Of a stretch of DNA of 22,960 bases, positions 7,462-16,040 are shown piece by piece. Below the pieces are notes generated by a model. It saw only the letters and a program-made list of their open reading frames with translations. It was not told the origin of the DNA and searched no databases. Every line of letters starts with the position of its first letter. Within the stretch, counting starts at the first letter, position 1. This DNA is from SIAJ01 sp036266155 (lineage in GTDB: Bacteria; Planctomycetota; Planctomycetia; Gemmatales; Gemmataceae), in assembly GCA_036266155.1 (NCBI GenBank), contig DATANR010000158.1, positions 1 to 22,960 of the forward strand, read 5' to 3'. A program made the translations under genes and the position numbers.

Positions 7462-8952
7462 TTAAGCGATGGCTTCGCCGGTGCGATGGAGATTGGTTTG
7501 TGCCCATGCCGCGAACTCCGGGAAGGCAAGATCGCTACGCTCGATGCGTGTCCTGGCCGCCTCCCGAGCGGCCTTCTCGGCGCGATGCGGTTGCGTCACT
7601 CGGAACAGTTCGAGATACGCTCGGTATGACTGGTCGAAGTTTCTCCGGCCTTCCGGAGTGTCGAGATACGCTTGAAGGGCAATGGCACGATCAGCTTCGA
7701 AGAGCTGCTGCAATCTGTCCCCGCAGACGGCAGCATGGGTGCGTGCTTCCTGCCACTGCTGCTTCTCTTGTCGTTTGGCATGAGCGTGGAACCAGTCGGG
7801 AGGCGTCCGATTATTCTGAACGCCGTCGATCAGAAACGCGGCGGCCGAATTCTTGAACCCGGCGAAATTCCGGGGCTTCTCGTGCATCGCGGCCTCGGTG
7901 ATGCGGACCCAGCGCTGGATTAGACTGGTGTCGTGGCTTTTGAGTAACCGAGCGATGGCCGGTCCATCGACACCGATCTTTCGCAACGGTTCATGGAGCG
8001 GATGGTCTGCGATCGCATTCTTTTGACGCTGGACGCGCTCGGAGGTCGGCTGGCGGAAATAATCCCCTTCGTAAAAAACGACGACGTAGCTGCCCTTGCC
8101 ACGCCGAACGAACAACTCTTCCGGGTCGGTCTGTCCCCTACCGAGCTTGATGACGTCGTGATCCAGAAGTTCGCGGATGCAATTCTTGAGATCGAACTTT
8201 CGCTTCTTCAGCGGGCGAAGTGCGGAGAAGCCGAGCCCGCTCGTCGTGAGATCATCGACGTTCAAAAACACTTTCTTGCTTCGCCAAAATCGGTCCTTCA
8301 GTTTAAGGAAGAGTCGCCGGGCTGCGGGCGAGAGGCTTCGGTACAAATCGAGATCGAAGTGCAAATTGCCGCCGGTGGCTTTGCAAAAGCGAAAGAACGC
8401 CGGGTTCCATTCGATCCGCCACGAGCGTTCGGTATCAACCGTCTTCCCGATGCCACCGACGGTCGGAAGCAGGATGCTCAAGAACTGAAACGCCACGTAT
8501 TGATGCTCGTGGGCTTCGGGGTTGTAGAAGGCGGTGTTCTGGTAGCTCGCGATGGCGAGACGCAATAGCGACTCACGCAATTCCGTGTATTGCGTGCCGC
8601 CGGTTTTGAGGCCCAGGCTTTTCAGCATCCAGTACGGCGTCGCCAGCAGTACGGGATCCGGGTCTTTCCAACTGAGCGTGGCACCGAGCAATCCCCAGAG
8701 AACGTATTCATCAAAGGACTGCAAACCGAGCGGGGCACGGACGGTCACCGTCGCCGACATGCGTCCGGCGGTCGTGGGGTATTCGTAGCTGGTCTCGAAC
8801 TTGTGCGTGGGGAGGGTTCCGCCTTGCAGCGTCCACAGGGCTGTTTCAAGAAGCGAGAGCTGGGCAATCCCCTGCCGCACGATGCCGGGCAACCGGTAAC
8901 GATTCGGTATCGCTGTCGTTGAGCCGGCGGAGGACTGAACGAGCGTGGGCAC
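7462..8952 (-). CDS. RepA-like plasmid replication initiator
   Basis: 496 aa. The N-terminal half (YRLPGIVRQGIAQLSLLETAL, then TPYWMLKSLGLKTGGTQYTELRESLLRL) resembles the winged-helix region of replication initiator A proteins. A second winged-helix-like part has LSPAARRLFLKLKDRFW and KNCIRELLDHDVIKL. The C-terminal 150 residues are charged and helical. It should bind the iterons just past its stop and open the origin. The start is GTG at 8952, only 5 bases after the stop of the upstream HTH gene, so the two form an operon. No clear ribosome site is seen, which suggests coupling to the upstream gene. Confidence 0.7.
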   Translation of the reverse strand: MPTLVQSSAGSTTAIPNRYRLPGIVRQGIAQLSLLETALWTLQGGTLPTHKFETSYEYPTTAGRMSATVTVRAPLGLQSFDEYVLWGLLGATLSWKDPDPVLLATPYWMLKSLGLKTGGTQYTELRESLLRLAIASYQNTAFYNPEAHEHQYVAFQFLSILLPTVGGIGKTVDTERSWRIEWNPAFFRFCKATGGNLHFDLDLYRSLSPAARRLFLKLKDRFWRSKKVFLNVDDLTTSGLGFSALRPLKKRKFDLKNCIRELLDHDVIKLGRGQTDPEELFVRRGKGSYVVVFYEGDYFRQPTSERVQRQKNAIADHPLHEPLRKIGVDGPAIARLLKSHDTSLIQRWVRITEAAMHEKPRNFAGFKNSAAAFLIDGVQNNRTPPDWFHAHAKRQEKQQWQEARTHAAVCGDRLQQLFEADRAIALQAYLDTPEGRRNFDQSYRAYLELFRVTQPHRAEKAAREAARTRIERSDLAFPEFAAWAQTNLHRTGEAIA

Positions 8953-8957
8953 GAACG

Positions 8958-9578
8958 TTATTGAAACAAGCGTGCAAAAAATCCGGGCTTCGGCTTCGCG
9001 GTTTTCGGCGGGGCGGCACTCCCCTTCTTCGGTGCTGCGGGGCCCGTGGATTTCGTTTTCGATTCAGGCTTCGGCGGAGTAGCGTTCACGGGTTTCGCCT
9101 TCGCATCGTCAGTCGGAGCTTTCGGTCGTCCGTCGGTCAACGCAACACGCTGTTGGAGCGTGCCGATCAGGATGTTTCCTTCACGCAGACGTTCACTCAG
9201 TCCGCTGATCAACTCGATCTGCGCGCCGATCACTTTTCCTTGCTGCGTGATCTGTTCGTTTTTGATGTCGAGTTCACGCCGGAGGACGAGCAGCAATTCG
9301 GCCTGAACATCGGGAGCGGATTTCCCGGGCGGTGAGTCGGTCGGGTGTTCGTGCTTGATGTCCGGCGGCAACTCGCGACGCAGCAATTCCTCGCTCAATT
9401 TCCAGGCAAAGTTTTCGCCCTTCATGCGAAGGGCCATGACCTCGTCGAGGGTGGGTTGAATGTGGGCTCTATCCGGGTGCGCGTCGTCATGAATGATCGG
9501 ATAGATGACCCGGCGGATGGAACTCGGGGACTTTCCCGTGATTTGGGAGGCTTCCTTGACGGTCAGGAATGTCGTCAT
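8958..9578 (-). CDS. HTH DNA-binding protein with coiled coil (KfrA-like architecture)
   Basis: 206 aa from ATG at 9578; ATG at 9602 is also possible. Residues 3-40 (FLTVKEASQITGKSPSSIRR) are a MerR/excisionase-like helix-turn-helix. Residues about 85-140 form a probable coiled coil (LVLRRELDIKNEQITQQGKV). A Pro/Lys/Ala-rich tail follows, ending in GFFARLF. DNA-binding plus coiled coil recalls plasmid KfrA-type partition or regulatory proteins, but the similarity is architectural, not a family assignment. The upstream region has a perfect palindrome and GGTGCC repeats that could be its own operator. It is first in an operon with rep. Confidence 0.6.
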   Translation of the reverse strand: MTTFLTVKEASQITGKSPSSIRRVIYPIIHDDAHPDRAHIQPTLDEVMALRMKGENFAWKLSEELLRRELPPDIKHEHPTDSPPGKSAPDVQAELLLVLRRELDIKNEQITQQGKVIGAQIELISGLSERLREGNILIGTLQQRVALTDGRPKAPTDDAKAKPVNATPPKPESKTKSTGPAAPKKGSAAPPKTAKPKPGFFARLFQ

Positions 9579-9892
9579 GGTAGGGGAGGGGAGTGGTGCC
9601 ATCAGCGTACCATGACAAGGTGGCGGTGCAATCCCTACCAGAAATGGTGCCCGGCACCATCGCGGAGCCCTAGTGCGGAAGCGTCGGGAACCTTGGCGAG
9701 CCGCTACCAGACTGGGTGCCAGGCATTTCTGGAATGGATTCTGGAAAGGGTAGCGGTGCCCCGGATTTCGGACATGAAGACCGTAGGAAGGTAGCTGAAG
9801 GGGTTTCGCGAAGGCCTTTCGAGAAGTCTCTAAGATGCTACCTCGAAACCCTTCAGCAAGGTGGCGAACAGATTCCGTGCGAGGTTTCCGCA
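9579..9892. promoter_or_regulatory. Divergent regulatory region with operator-like repeats
   Basis: This lies between the minus-strand HTH/rep operon and a plus-strand small gene. A 17-bp palindrome ATGGTGCC-C-GGCACCAT sits at 9644-9660. GGTGCC recurs at 9595, 9646, 9715 and 9755. The 21-bp blocks at 9635-9655 and 9704-9724 match at 17 positions. Further on, CTGAAGGGGTTTCG (9795-9808) and CGAAACCCTTCAG (9844-9856) form a long imperfect inverted repeat. I see no gene here. Confidence 0.5.
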
Positions 9893-10295
9893 ATGAGCCA
9901 CGGCAAGCCCGAACCCGTCAGCAAAGCGTTCATTGTTTGCCGGCAAGTCGCGACCGATCCACACTCGGGCGATGCGTTACTGGTCGGTTTGCCGATGGAG
10001 CACGTTCATCATCGATTCCCAACGGGAGCGTCCGTTGGATTCTTCGCTCGTCTCTCGGATGCTCGCGGAGAATATGCGGTCGAAATTCAACTGCTGGACG
10101 CACCGAGAAATGTCGTCTGGAGTGATGGGCCCCCCGATCCGATTATGATGGATGACCCGCTCACGTACTACGGCCTACGGTTGGAATCTGAATTAAGTTT
10201 TCCCGGCAGTAGGGGACCACGAGTTTGTCCTGATGCTCATCGGCACAGAAGCCGCTCGGCAACGATTCACGACGAGGTTCCAGACGCCGGCGTAA
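9893..10295 (+). pseudogene. Small conserved protein gene broken by a 1-base frameshift
   Basis: It starts at ATG 9893 with GAGG eight bases upstream. The peptide MSHGKPEPVSKAFIVCRQVA, with GDALLVGL and VGFFARLSDARGEY further on, resembles planctomycete proteins of DUF6941-like type (short beta-rich proteins of unknown function). After LRLESELSFP the frame turns to low-complexity nonsense. If one T is skipped in the TTTT run near 10198-10201, it continues as AVGDHEFVLMLIGTEAARQR and ends at TAA 10293-10295, giving 133 aa. The restored tail reads as a normal beta-strand ending. A recent mutation, a sequencing error or a +1 frameshift are all possible. The family label is from memory. Confidence 0.6.
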
Positions 10296-10361
10296 TTGTC
10301 CGAACGTGGTGGTCTCGGTCTCACGCCGGGACACGTCGAAAGAGAAAAAAGGTTCGCTCGA

Positions 10362-11142
10362 TCAGGGGCGCTCGATATGCCGCGCGCTACCCTTGAAGAC
10401 TTCCCTGCCCTGCCAAGCCACAAATTCGGCTTGAGGCTTCCATTCGGACGCTGGGGTAATCGAATTGGTTTGCCGTGATGCGTCATCAATGCTTCCTGAA
10501 AGCCGGTCGATCCATTGGCTTGATCTGAAACAAGCAAGATGCCCTCTGGGTCGAGGGTGAACGCTCCAAGGTCGAATGTTTTGTGGTGCAGAACGCAGAG
10601 TGCGAGGCCATTGTGCTCGCGGGCCGGGCCACCAGCCAAGTGCCATCGAATGTGCGCAGCGTCCAATGCGATCGACACTAATCCGAGTCGTACATCGAAA
10701 CCGCAGACGGCACAGCGCGATTCATAGGCCGTGAGGATTCTTTGTCGAAATTGCGGATCGCGCTTCTTGTCCGCGAGAATCTCGGTCGAGAACGACAGCC
10801 CAACCGCTGAGAGAACATCCGAATGAATCGACTCGGGAAAGTGCCATTCCACCATTCGAACCGCGATGTCCCTGGCAAGGCTTGGGTCTTCACGAAGCGC
10901 GGCCTGAACGGGGTCCGCAAAAAGTCCGCGTGCTTGATGGGAGATGAACTCACTCTTCGGGGGGTTTGAACTGGAAGCGCGAGCCTTCAGAGTGCCATCC
11001 GCCACGACAGTCCAAACTCCTTCGCTTTGCTGCCGCCAGAAAGGGTATTCCGCGTGGTTTGAATGTCGTGACGGTCCAAATTCCTTTAGGAGAACGGTCA
11101 CATCCCGGTCAACATCGAGGTGGGGGATCCCGTGCCGCCTCG
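10362..11142 (-). pseudogene. Truncated and frameshifted phosphorothioate-dependent McrA-type HNH endonuclease
   Basis: The C-terminal HNH domain is well kept: RCAVCGFDV, then DAAHIRWHLAGGP, NGLALCVLHHKTFDLGAFTL. Before it lies a sulfur-binding-type domain (LLKEFGP, EYPFWRQQSEGVW, then HFPESIHSDVLSAVGL). This is the layout of type IV enzymes that cut phosphorothioate-modified DNA. Two lesions are visible. Sequence similarity starts only at about 11140 (IPHLDVDRDVTVLL), so the first 40-50 residues are missing. Near 10450 a 1-base deletion throws the end out of frame; the proper tail (EWKPQAEFVAWQGREVFKG) is in another frame, ending at 10362. It is probably dead, although the HNH residues survive. 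The missing N-terminus is replaced by the stump of the next gene. Confidence 0.7.
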
Positions 11143-11336
11143 GGCGTCCATGGAGAGGCGCTGGATACGTAGATCCCGTGCCCATCTTGGCGTCGATGCG
11201 TTGCTGCGAGATCCGAATTGCGCTCGTCGTAGAGTGGTTGCTGCGTGATGTACGCACGACACCGACCATCCGGAATCCGAGTGATCGAAAACCCATAATC
11301 GGTGGCACCGTCTCTGCAACGGTACAGAAAGGTCAT
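11109..11336 (-). pseudogene. Small protein gene, 3' end lost at fusion with endonuclease remnant
   Basis: It starts at ATG 11336 with GAGGAAG about eight bases upstream, a good ribosome site. The first 57 residues (MTFLYRCRDGATDYGFSITR, then RAYITQQPLYDERNSDLAAT) look like a real small protein; similar short proteins occur in Gemmata-like genomes as far as I recall. After GHGIYV the remainder to the stop at 11109 overlaps the start of the endonuclease remnant in another frame and looks spurious. The natural C-terminus was probably lost at the deletion that also removed the endonuclease N-terminus. Confidence 0.5.
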
Positions 11337-11684
11337 GATCCACTTCCTCTTCCCGTCAGTGCAGTTCCTGTGGGCCGCGCTCGCAAGCCTTCCGTTGCTA
11401 CAACGGGAATCCCGAGGTGATTTCACTTCCTTTTTTCATCGTTGCGATTTAGAAACCCAAACTGCAGGCAATAACGGAACGGCAGAACGGCACATCAACG
11501 CGCGTGATCGACATCCGTCCCCGAAAAGGACGAGGCACAAATGCAAGCGAAATTGCGTGGACCGCTCTTCTGGAAAATGGGAGTGGATCAGCGTAAGTTG
11601 AATCATGTAGACTATTTCAATCGTTAACCTCGCAGCATAGTCCGCCGGTTGGTCGTAATTGTCACCTTCTTTGGGGAGTCTCCC
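11337..11684. promoter_or_regulatory. Divergent intergenic region before the AAA+ gene
   Basis: No gene is seen. Small perfect stems occur at 11392-11406 (CCGTTG/CAACGG) and 11404-11414 (CGGGA/TCCCG), followed by a T-rich run near 11430. The segment 11595-11635 is AT-rich and may contain the promoter for the plus-strand AAA+ gene, but no clean -35/-10 pair stands out. Confidence 0.3.
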
Positions 11685-14600
11685 ATGCCTGACCCTGTCG
11701 CGGAAGACAAACCTAGGTCCCAGCATTCGGCCCCGGTCACAGCGAGCAAGAAGCCCAAAGAAGAACGCCCTACACACGAATGCGCGACGGGGGCGGCCCC
11801 GCTCCGTGTTTTGGTCCTTGGAGACATTAGCATCGACCGCCGGGCGGTCACGGCACCGCGGCCACCGGGGGCCGCGTGGTCGCTCGACGAATTACACAAT
11901 TGGCAACAACAGAAGAGCCTACACACCTACGACATGCTCGGCGGAGCTTGGTTCGTTGCCTGCTGCATCCGGGCTGCGCTCACCTCGAGGACCTCATCTG
12001 AGTACAGGATTACAAACACCGCGTTTCCCGAAGCAAGCATCGAAGGACTGGAGCTGTCCAAAGCGACGCTCACCCTCGTCGGCGGCCGGCTCAGGTTCGG
12101 CACTGAAGTGCTGGCCAATGACCTGACCGGTTATAAGGTTCAGATCCGCCGGACCGAGGATACAGGGGCGTCCGTCGTTCAGAGCGGGAAACGTGTCATC
12201 ATCGAACTGCCGCAGGACAGCGAGATGCGGACGATCAACTTCGTCCATCGGGATCCGGAAACCGCGGGCTCAGAGGGCCCCGGGAAGCTCGACATTAAGT
12301 GCGCCCGGCTAAAGACCGACGGCCACCGTTTGCTTCAGGCAGTCAAGGTCAGCGGAAAAATAACGAACGCACAATTCACAGTCGTCCGTGCCGATCTCCC
12401 CGAGTTGTCCGAGGTCAAATTTAACGGGCGGGACTACAAGAACGCAAAGCTGACTCTCGAAGACACGATTGTGAGCGAGGTGACGGACATTGAGGACGCC
12501 AGGTTCGACCAGGCGGTGTTTGAAGGACCGACTCAAGTAGTCAACACAATCATGGTTGGGGCGGCCGACCCGGATAAGCGGACTGCACCAGCGGCAAAGT
12601 TCGAGGTGCTGACCTACAACACCGATGCCGCGCGGGACACGGCGGTGGTCCGGTCCTGGGCAGAGATAGACCTGTACCGACCAAAGCCCGATAAGAAGGA
12701 TAAGACGACATATCGAATCAAAGTGCTCCGAGGGTTTGAAGGTCCCGACTTGGCGGCCGGAGCTACCGCCACCCCTGCATTCCACGGTTTTCTCTCGAAG
12801 CCGATTATTGAGACCTATGCTCCGGACGTGTTAGTGATTGAGGACCAGGGAAATGGGTATCGGGACCACACAGAGAGCTTGGTGCAACTAGAGAAGCTGT
12901 TCGACAAAAAACCAATCATTTTGTACAAAGCGACTCGATCCCTCCCACGACCGGAATCCGCGTTCTGGAAATTGCTCGAAAAACACAAGACCCGGGTGAT
13001 CGCGGTCATTTCGGCAGACGCTCTCCGAGAACTTGGGGTGAAGATCAGCCTCGGGTTGTCCTGGGAGCGGACCGCCCACGATCTACTGATCGCAGCCGGG
13101 ATGGTCCGTAACGTCGGATCGAGCACAGAAATCGTAAAAGCGGAGAGACCTCACCCTCGGGTCGGACAACTCCTCGCCTTCAGCCACCTGGTCGTTCGGC
13201 TGTGCTTGAGCGGAGCTGTCCACATTCGGTCGGAAGACAAGCAGGGGGTTGTGGCCGCTCAAATGTACTACTCTCCGACCCATATTGAGAAGAGCTATCG
13301 GGACGATTTCGACGACGGGATGCTGACCGGATACAACTCAGTACTGGTAGCCTGCGTTGTCCGCAGCCTTTTGAAGAGCCCGCCGGCCGAACTGGAGGCG
13401 GATGCCCTCACCGTCGCGGTAGGGGTCGGTGTGAAGGACTCGATTGCCTGCAGCCGGGCGTACTTCGAGTATGGCCTTGGGAGGAGCCGAGAAGACCTCC
13501 TTAACCTGAGCAAGCCGTGCCTTCCAAACGACCACATCTTCGATGCCCGTGACCGCGAAATCGGCTCCTTCAGCCTGAAGCCTGAGCGTGACCGACCAGT
13601 TCCCCCACTCGACACTATCAATATCTTCGAGACCGGGTTCGCGCAGGCCCAAGCACTGGCAGCGGGGGATCGGAAATTGGTCCAGGACTTCGCCTTCTAC
13701 ATCATTCAGCACGGAGTGAACGAGACCCTCAAACAGAAATACCCGAAATTCCCAATTGCTCGGTTCGGACAAAGCCTGACGGTCGTCGACCGGGAGGAGA
13801 TCGAGGGGTATCGGGCGGTCAGCAACCTGCTCCGGGACTACGCCGGGAAAGAGTCCCCACCGCGCCCGCTTTCGATCGCCGTATTCGGGGCCCCGGGGAC
13901 TGGTAAGTCATTCGGGGTTAAGCAGATCGCCCGGAGCGTCTTGTCGGATGATCGGGTCCAGTTTGTCGAGGTGAACCTGGCCCAGTTTACGTCTCCGGAT
14001 GATCTGTCGGACGTGTTTTTCGCCGTCCGGGACATCACTTTGGACGCGTCAAAGCTGCCAGTCGTCTTCTTCGACGAGTTCGACACCCGGATGAGCGGAG
14101 GCGACCCGCTCGGGTGGCTCAAGTTCTTTCTCGCCCCGATGCAAGACGCGAAATTCAAGCATAAGCAGACAAACCTGGGGATCGGCAGGGCGGTGTTCGT
14201 CTTTGCCGGCGGGATGAAGGAAACGTTTGATCACCGAAACCCAATCAAACGAACGTCTGACGGATTCAATGTGAGTGACGACGAGATCGCGAAGTTGAAA
14301 GAGGAGGATAGGTCCGAACGAAGCATGTGGATACGTTGCTTCCGCGACAACAAGGGGAAGGACTTTGTATCGCGGCTCCGCGGGCATATCAACATTGTCG
14401 GGATAAATCCTCCCAACGGTGCGCGCGGGGCCGCCTCGCCGAGTGGCACACCCCGGCCCATGCGTGCAAGCAACGACTTGGCCGGTAAACCGGACGAGCG
14501 TTCCGTCGATCCGGAGTCGGTCTCTGACTTGTACCAAATCCGTCGGGCTGTCCTCTTCCGTTCCCTTCTCGAGAAGCATGGCAGCGGCCTACTTGACGCT

Positions 14601-14816
14601 CGGACTGGCGCCCGTGTGGACGACGACGTAGTCCGTGCGTTTCTTAAGGTGCGAACGTACAAGCACGGGTCCCGGTCAATGGAAGCGATCCTCGAGATGA
14701 GTTCCCTCGGCCGGCACACCTACTTCGGAAAGTCACTTCTCCCGAAGGAGGAGCAAATGGAAATGCACGTCGATACGGCCGACTTCATCAAGAAGCTTAC
14801 CGATCCATCCGCGTAA
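11685..14816 (+). CDS. PfkB-like/AAA+ ATPase fusion protein
   Basis: 1043 aa, starting at ATG 11685 with GGGGAG six bases upstream. The N-terminal half looks like a ribokinase/PfkB fold. It opens with RVLVLGDISIDR (41-52), continues with APDVLVIEDQGNGYRD, IILYKATRSLP and HLVVRLCLSGAV, and has DDGMLTGYNSVLVAC near 540-556, where PfkB proteins carry their anion-hole/catalytic GAGD loop. A classic GAGD is not present, so activity is uncertain. The C-terminal AAA+ module has Walker A GAPGTGKS (735-742) and Walker B VVFFDEFD (D797, E798), and ends with a helical part containing KHGSRSMEAILEMSS. It may couple nucleoside or sugar sensing to ATP-driven remodelling. It is convergent with the synthetase-like gene, 11 bp apart. 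Confidence 0.75.
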   Translation: MPDPVAEDKPRSQHSAPVTASKKPKEERPTHECATGAAPLRVLVLGDISIDRRAVTAPRPPGAAWSLDELHNWQQQKSLHTYDMLGGAWFVACCIRAALTSRTSSEYRITNTAFPEASIEGLELSKATLTLVGGRLRFGTEVLANDLTGYKVQIRRTEDTGASVVQSGKRVIIELPQDSEMRTINFVHRDPETAGSEGPGKLDIKCARLKTDGHRLLQAVKVSGKITNAQFTVVRADLPELSEVKFNGRDYKNAKLTLEDTIVSEVTDIEDARFDQAVFEGPTQVVNTIMVGAADPDKRTAPAAKFEVLTYNTDAARDTAVVRSWAEIDLYRPKPDKKDKTTYRIKVLRGFEGPDLAAGATATPAFHGFLSKPIIETYAPDVLVIEDQGNGYRDHTESLVQLEKLFDKKPIILYKATRSLPRPESAFWKLLEKHKTRVIAVISADALRELGVKISLGLSWERTAHDLLIAAGMVRNVGSSTEIVKAERPHPRVGQLLAFSHLVVRLCLSGAVHIRSEDKQGVVAAQMYYSPTHIEKSYRDDFDDGMLTGYNSVLVACVVRSLLKSPPAELEADALTVAVGVGVKDSIACSRAYFEYGLGRSREDLLNLSKPCLPNDHIFDARDREIGSFSLKPERDRPVPPLDTINIFETGFAQAQALAAGDRKLVQDFAFYIIQHGVNETLKQKYPKFPIARFGQSLTVVDREEIEGYRAVSNLLRDYAGKESPPRPLSIAVFGAPGTGKSFGVKQIARSVLSDDRVQFVEVNLAQFTSPDDLSDVFFAVRDITLDASKLPVVFFDEFDTRMSGGDPLGWLKFFLAPMQDAKFKHKQTNLGIGRAVFVFAGGMKETFDHRNPIKRTSDGFNVSDDEIAKLKEEDRSERSMWIRCFRDNKGKDFVSRLRGHINIVGINPPNGARGAASPSGTPRPMRASNDLAGKPDERSVDPESVSDLYQIRRAVLFRSLLEKHGSGLLDARTGARVDDDVVRAFLKVRTYKHGSRSMEAILEMSSLGRHTYFGKSLLPKEEQMEMHVDTADFIKKLTDPSA

Positions 14817-14827
14817 TGACCGCGGGG

Positions 14828-15877
14828 TCACGGGCGGAGGGTGCGGTGGCGGATCGTGTCTAGGATGTCTGCCGAACCGAGCAGGAACCCAAGGAACCGC
14901 TCGAATCCAGCCCCGAATCCACCCCGCATCGTGGGGGGACAGGCGTCGAGAAGACCGAAGTACTCTGCGAACGCCCCGAGAGGGTTCTGGCCCCGTGTCC
15001 GCAGGTACTCGCCAATCCTGGAAGCGTCGAGTTGGCGTCCGATTACCCTCCCGTTCTCCTCTCTAACCCCGCCCCCGACGGCCTCCCCGAGGGGGGGGAG
15101 AAGCAGGTCAAAGCTGTATGCGCGCCGTCCGTCCGCCGTTCGCTTTAGGTTAAAGAACTTCAAGTCTGCCGGGAAATGGGTGACGAACACGGGACGTCCG
15201 CCGAACTCCGACATTATCCGCTGCTCATCGGCAATCCCTAGATCGCTATCTGGCTCACGCCCGGTTCCGTCTCGAGCCAACAGGGCGACCGCCTCGTCAT
15301 ACGTGACCCTCGCGAAATGCGTACCGTTGGCCAGCTCGATAAGTGGCCTGCCGGAACGGAGTAATGTCAAGTCGGCTGGGCGGGCGGCGGCGGTCCGGTT
15401 GACCACCCGACGGATTACGTCCTCAGTTTCGGCGACCAGTCGGTCGAGGATCGCATCTGGGGGCAAACCTGGGAAAGCGGCCTCTGGTTCAATCAGGGTG
15501 AATTCGCTCAGCCGCCGCGATCTGTCCGCAGGATCGTCATAATGTTCGGCACGGAAACTGGTGTTTACCGTGTAAAACCCGCGGCGGAGGCGCAGCACAA
15601 GCGACTCCAATTGCAGCTGTGCGCTCTGCGAGAGATGTGCCTCGCGCCCATAATAGGGAAGGGTAAACGAGGCGATGGGGTTCTCACAGGATCCGGCGAC
15701 GTTGACAAGGCTGGCCAACGTTACCTCGCAATAACCAACGTCCTCAAGAGCCGCCCGGAACTCGCGGAGAGCAGAGGCCCGCAGGTCGATAAGCGCGGCG
15801 AACCTGTCGGCGGCAATCGAATTGGGATCGCTAGCCGCCATAAATTCAGTAGTTTCTGCGGAGTCGGAAGAATTCAT
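14828..15877 (-). CDS. Class II aminoacyl-tRNA synthetase paralog (AsnRS/AsnA-like catalytic core)
   Basis: 349 aa from ATG 15877; ATG 15841 is possible. The class II core is complete. A motif-1-like helix is LREFRAALEDVGYCEVTLAS. Motif 2 is SFRAE (107-111) with LSEFTLIEPE (123-132). Motif 3 is GGFGAGFERFLGFLLG (319-334). GGGVREENGRVI and PVFVTHFP also match the aspartyl/asparaginyl-tRNA synthetase branch. The N-terminal OB-fold anticodon domain is absent, as in archaeal asparagine synthetase (AS-AR) and other recruited paralogs. It should form an aminoacyl-adenylate and pass the amino acid to ammonia, a protein or a small molecule rather than decode tRNA. It is divergent from the operon at 16041, suggesting shared control. 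Confidence 0.85.
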   Translation of the reverse strand: MNSSDSAETTEFMAASDPNSIAADRFAALIDLRASALREFRAALEDVGYCEVTLASLVNVAGSCENPIASFTLPYYGREAHLSQSAQLQLESLVLRLRRGFYTVNTSFRAEHYDDPADRSRRLSEFTLIEPEAAFPGLPPDAILDRLVAETEDVIRRVVNRTAAARPADLTLLRSGRPLIELANGTHFARVTYDEAVALLARDGTGREPDSDLGIADEQRIMSEFGGRPVFVTHFPADLKFFNLKRTADGRRAYSFDLLLPPLGEAVGGGVREENGRVIGRQLDASRIGEYLRTRGQNPLGAFAEYFGLLDACPPTMRGGFGAGFERFLGFLLGSADILDTIRHRTLRP

Positions 15878-16040
15878 GCTCGGTTGCTTGACCACTAAGT
15901 ACCATTGAGTAACAAATATCACCAACGAGTACGTTCAAATGCTATAACATCCGAAGCGGCTCACGGCAACCGGAATCGATCGACATCACTGCGGCAGAAT
16001 TCGCACGCGTTCCGACCGGCCAACCGGCACGGAGGGAAGG
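15878..16040. promoter_or_regulatory. Divergent promoter region
   Basis: This is an AT-rich spacer between the synthetase-like gene (minus) and the six-gene operon (plus). TATAAC at 15943-15948 is a fair -10 box for the plus strand, but no good -35 is found at 17 bp. On the minus strand TTGAAC (15938-15933) could be a -35. The assignment is tentative. Confidence 0.3.

Noticed and set aside
9716..9892. Upstream extension of the small frameshifted gene
   Set aside because: The extra codons run through the inverted repeats and show no protein-like pattern; ATG 9893 has a proper ribosome site.
9579..9893. N-terminal extension of the HTH/coiled-coil protein by about 105 codons
   Set aside because: The sequence is Arg/Pro/Cys-rich and crosses the palindrome; the HTH begins right after the ATG at 9578.
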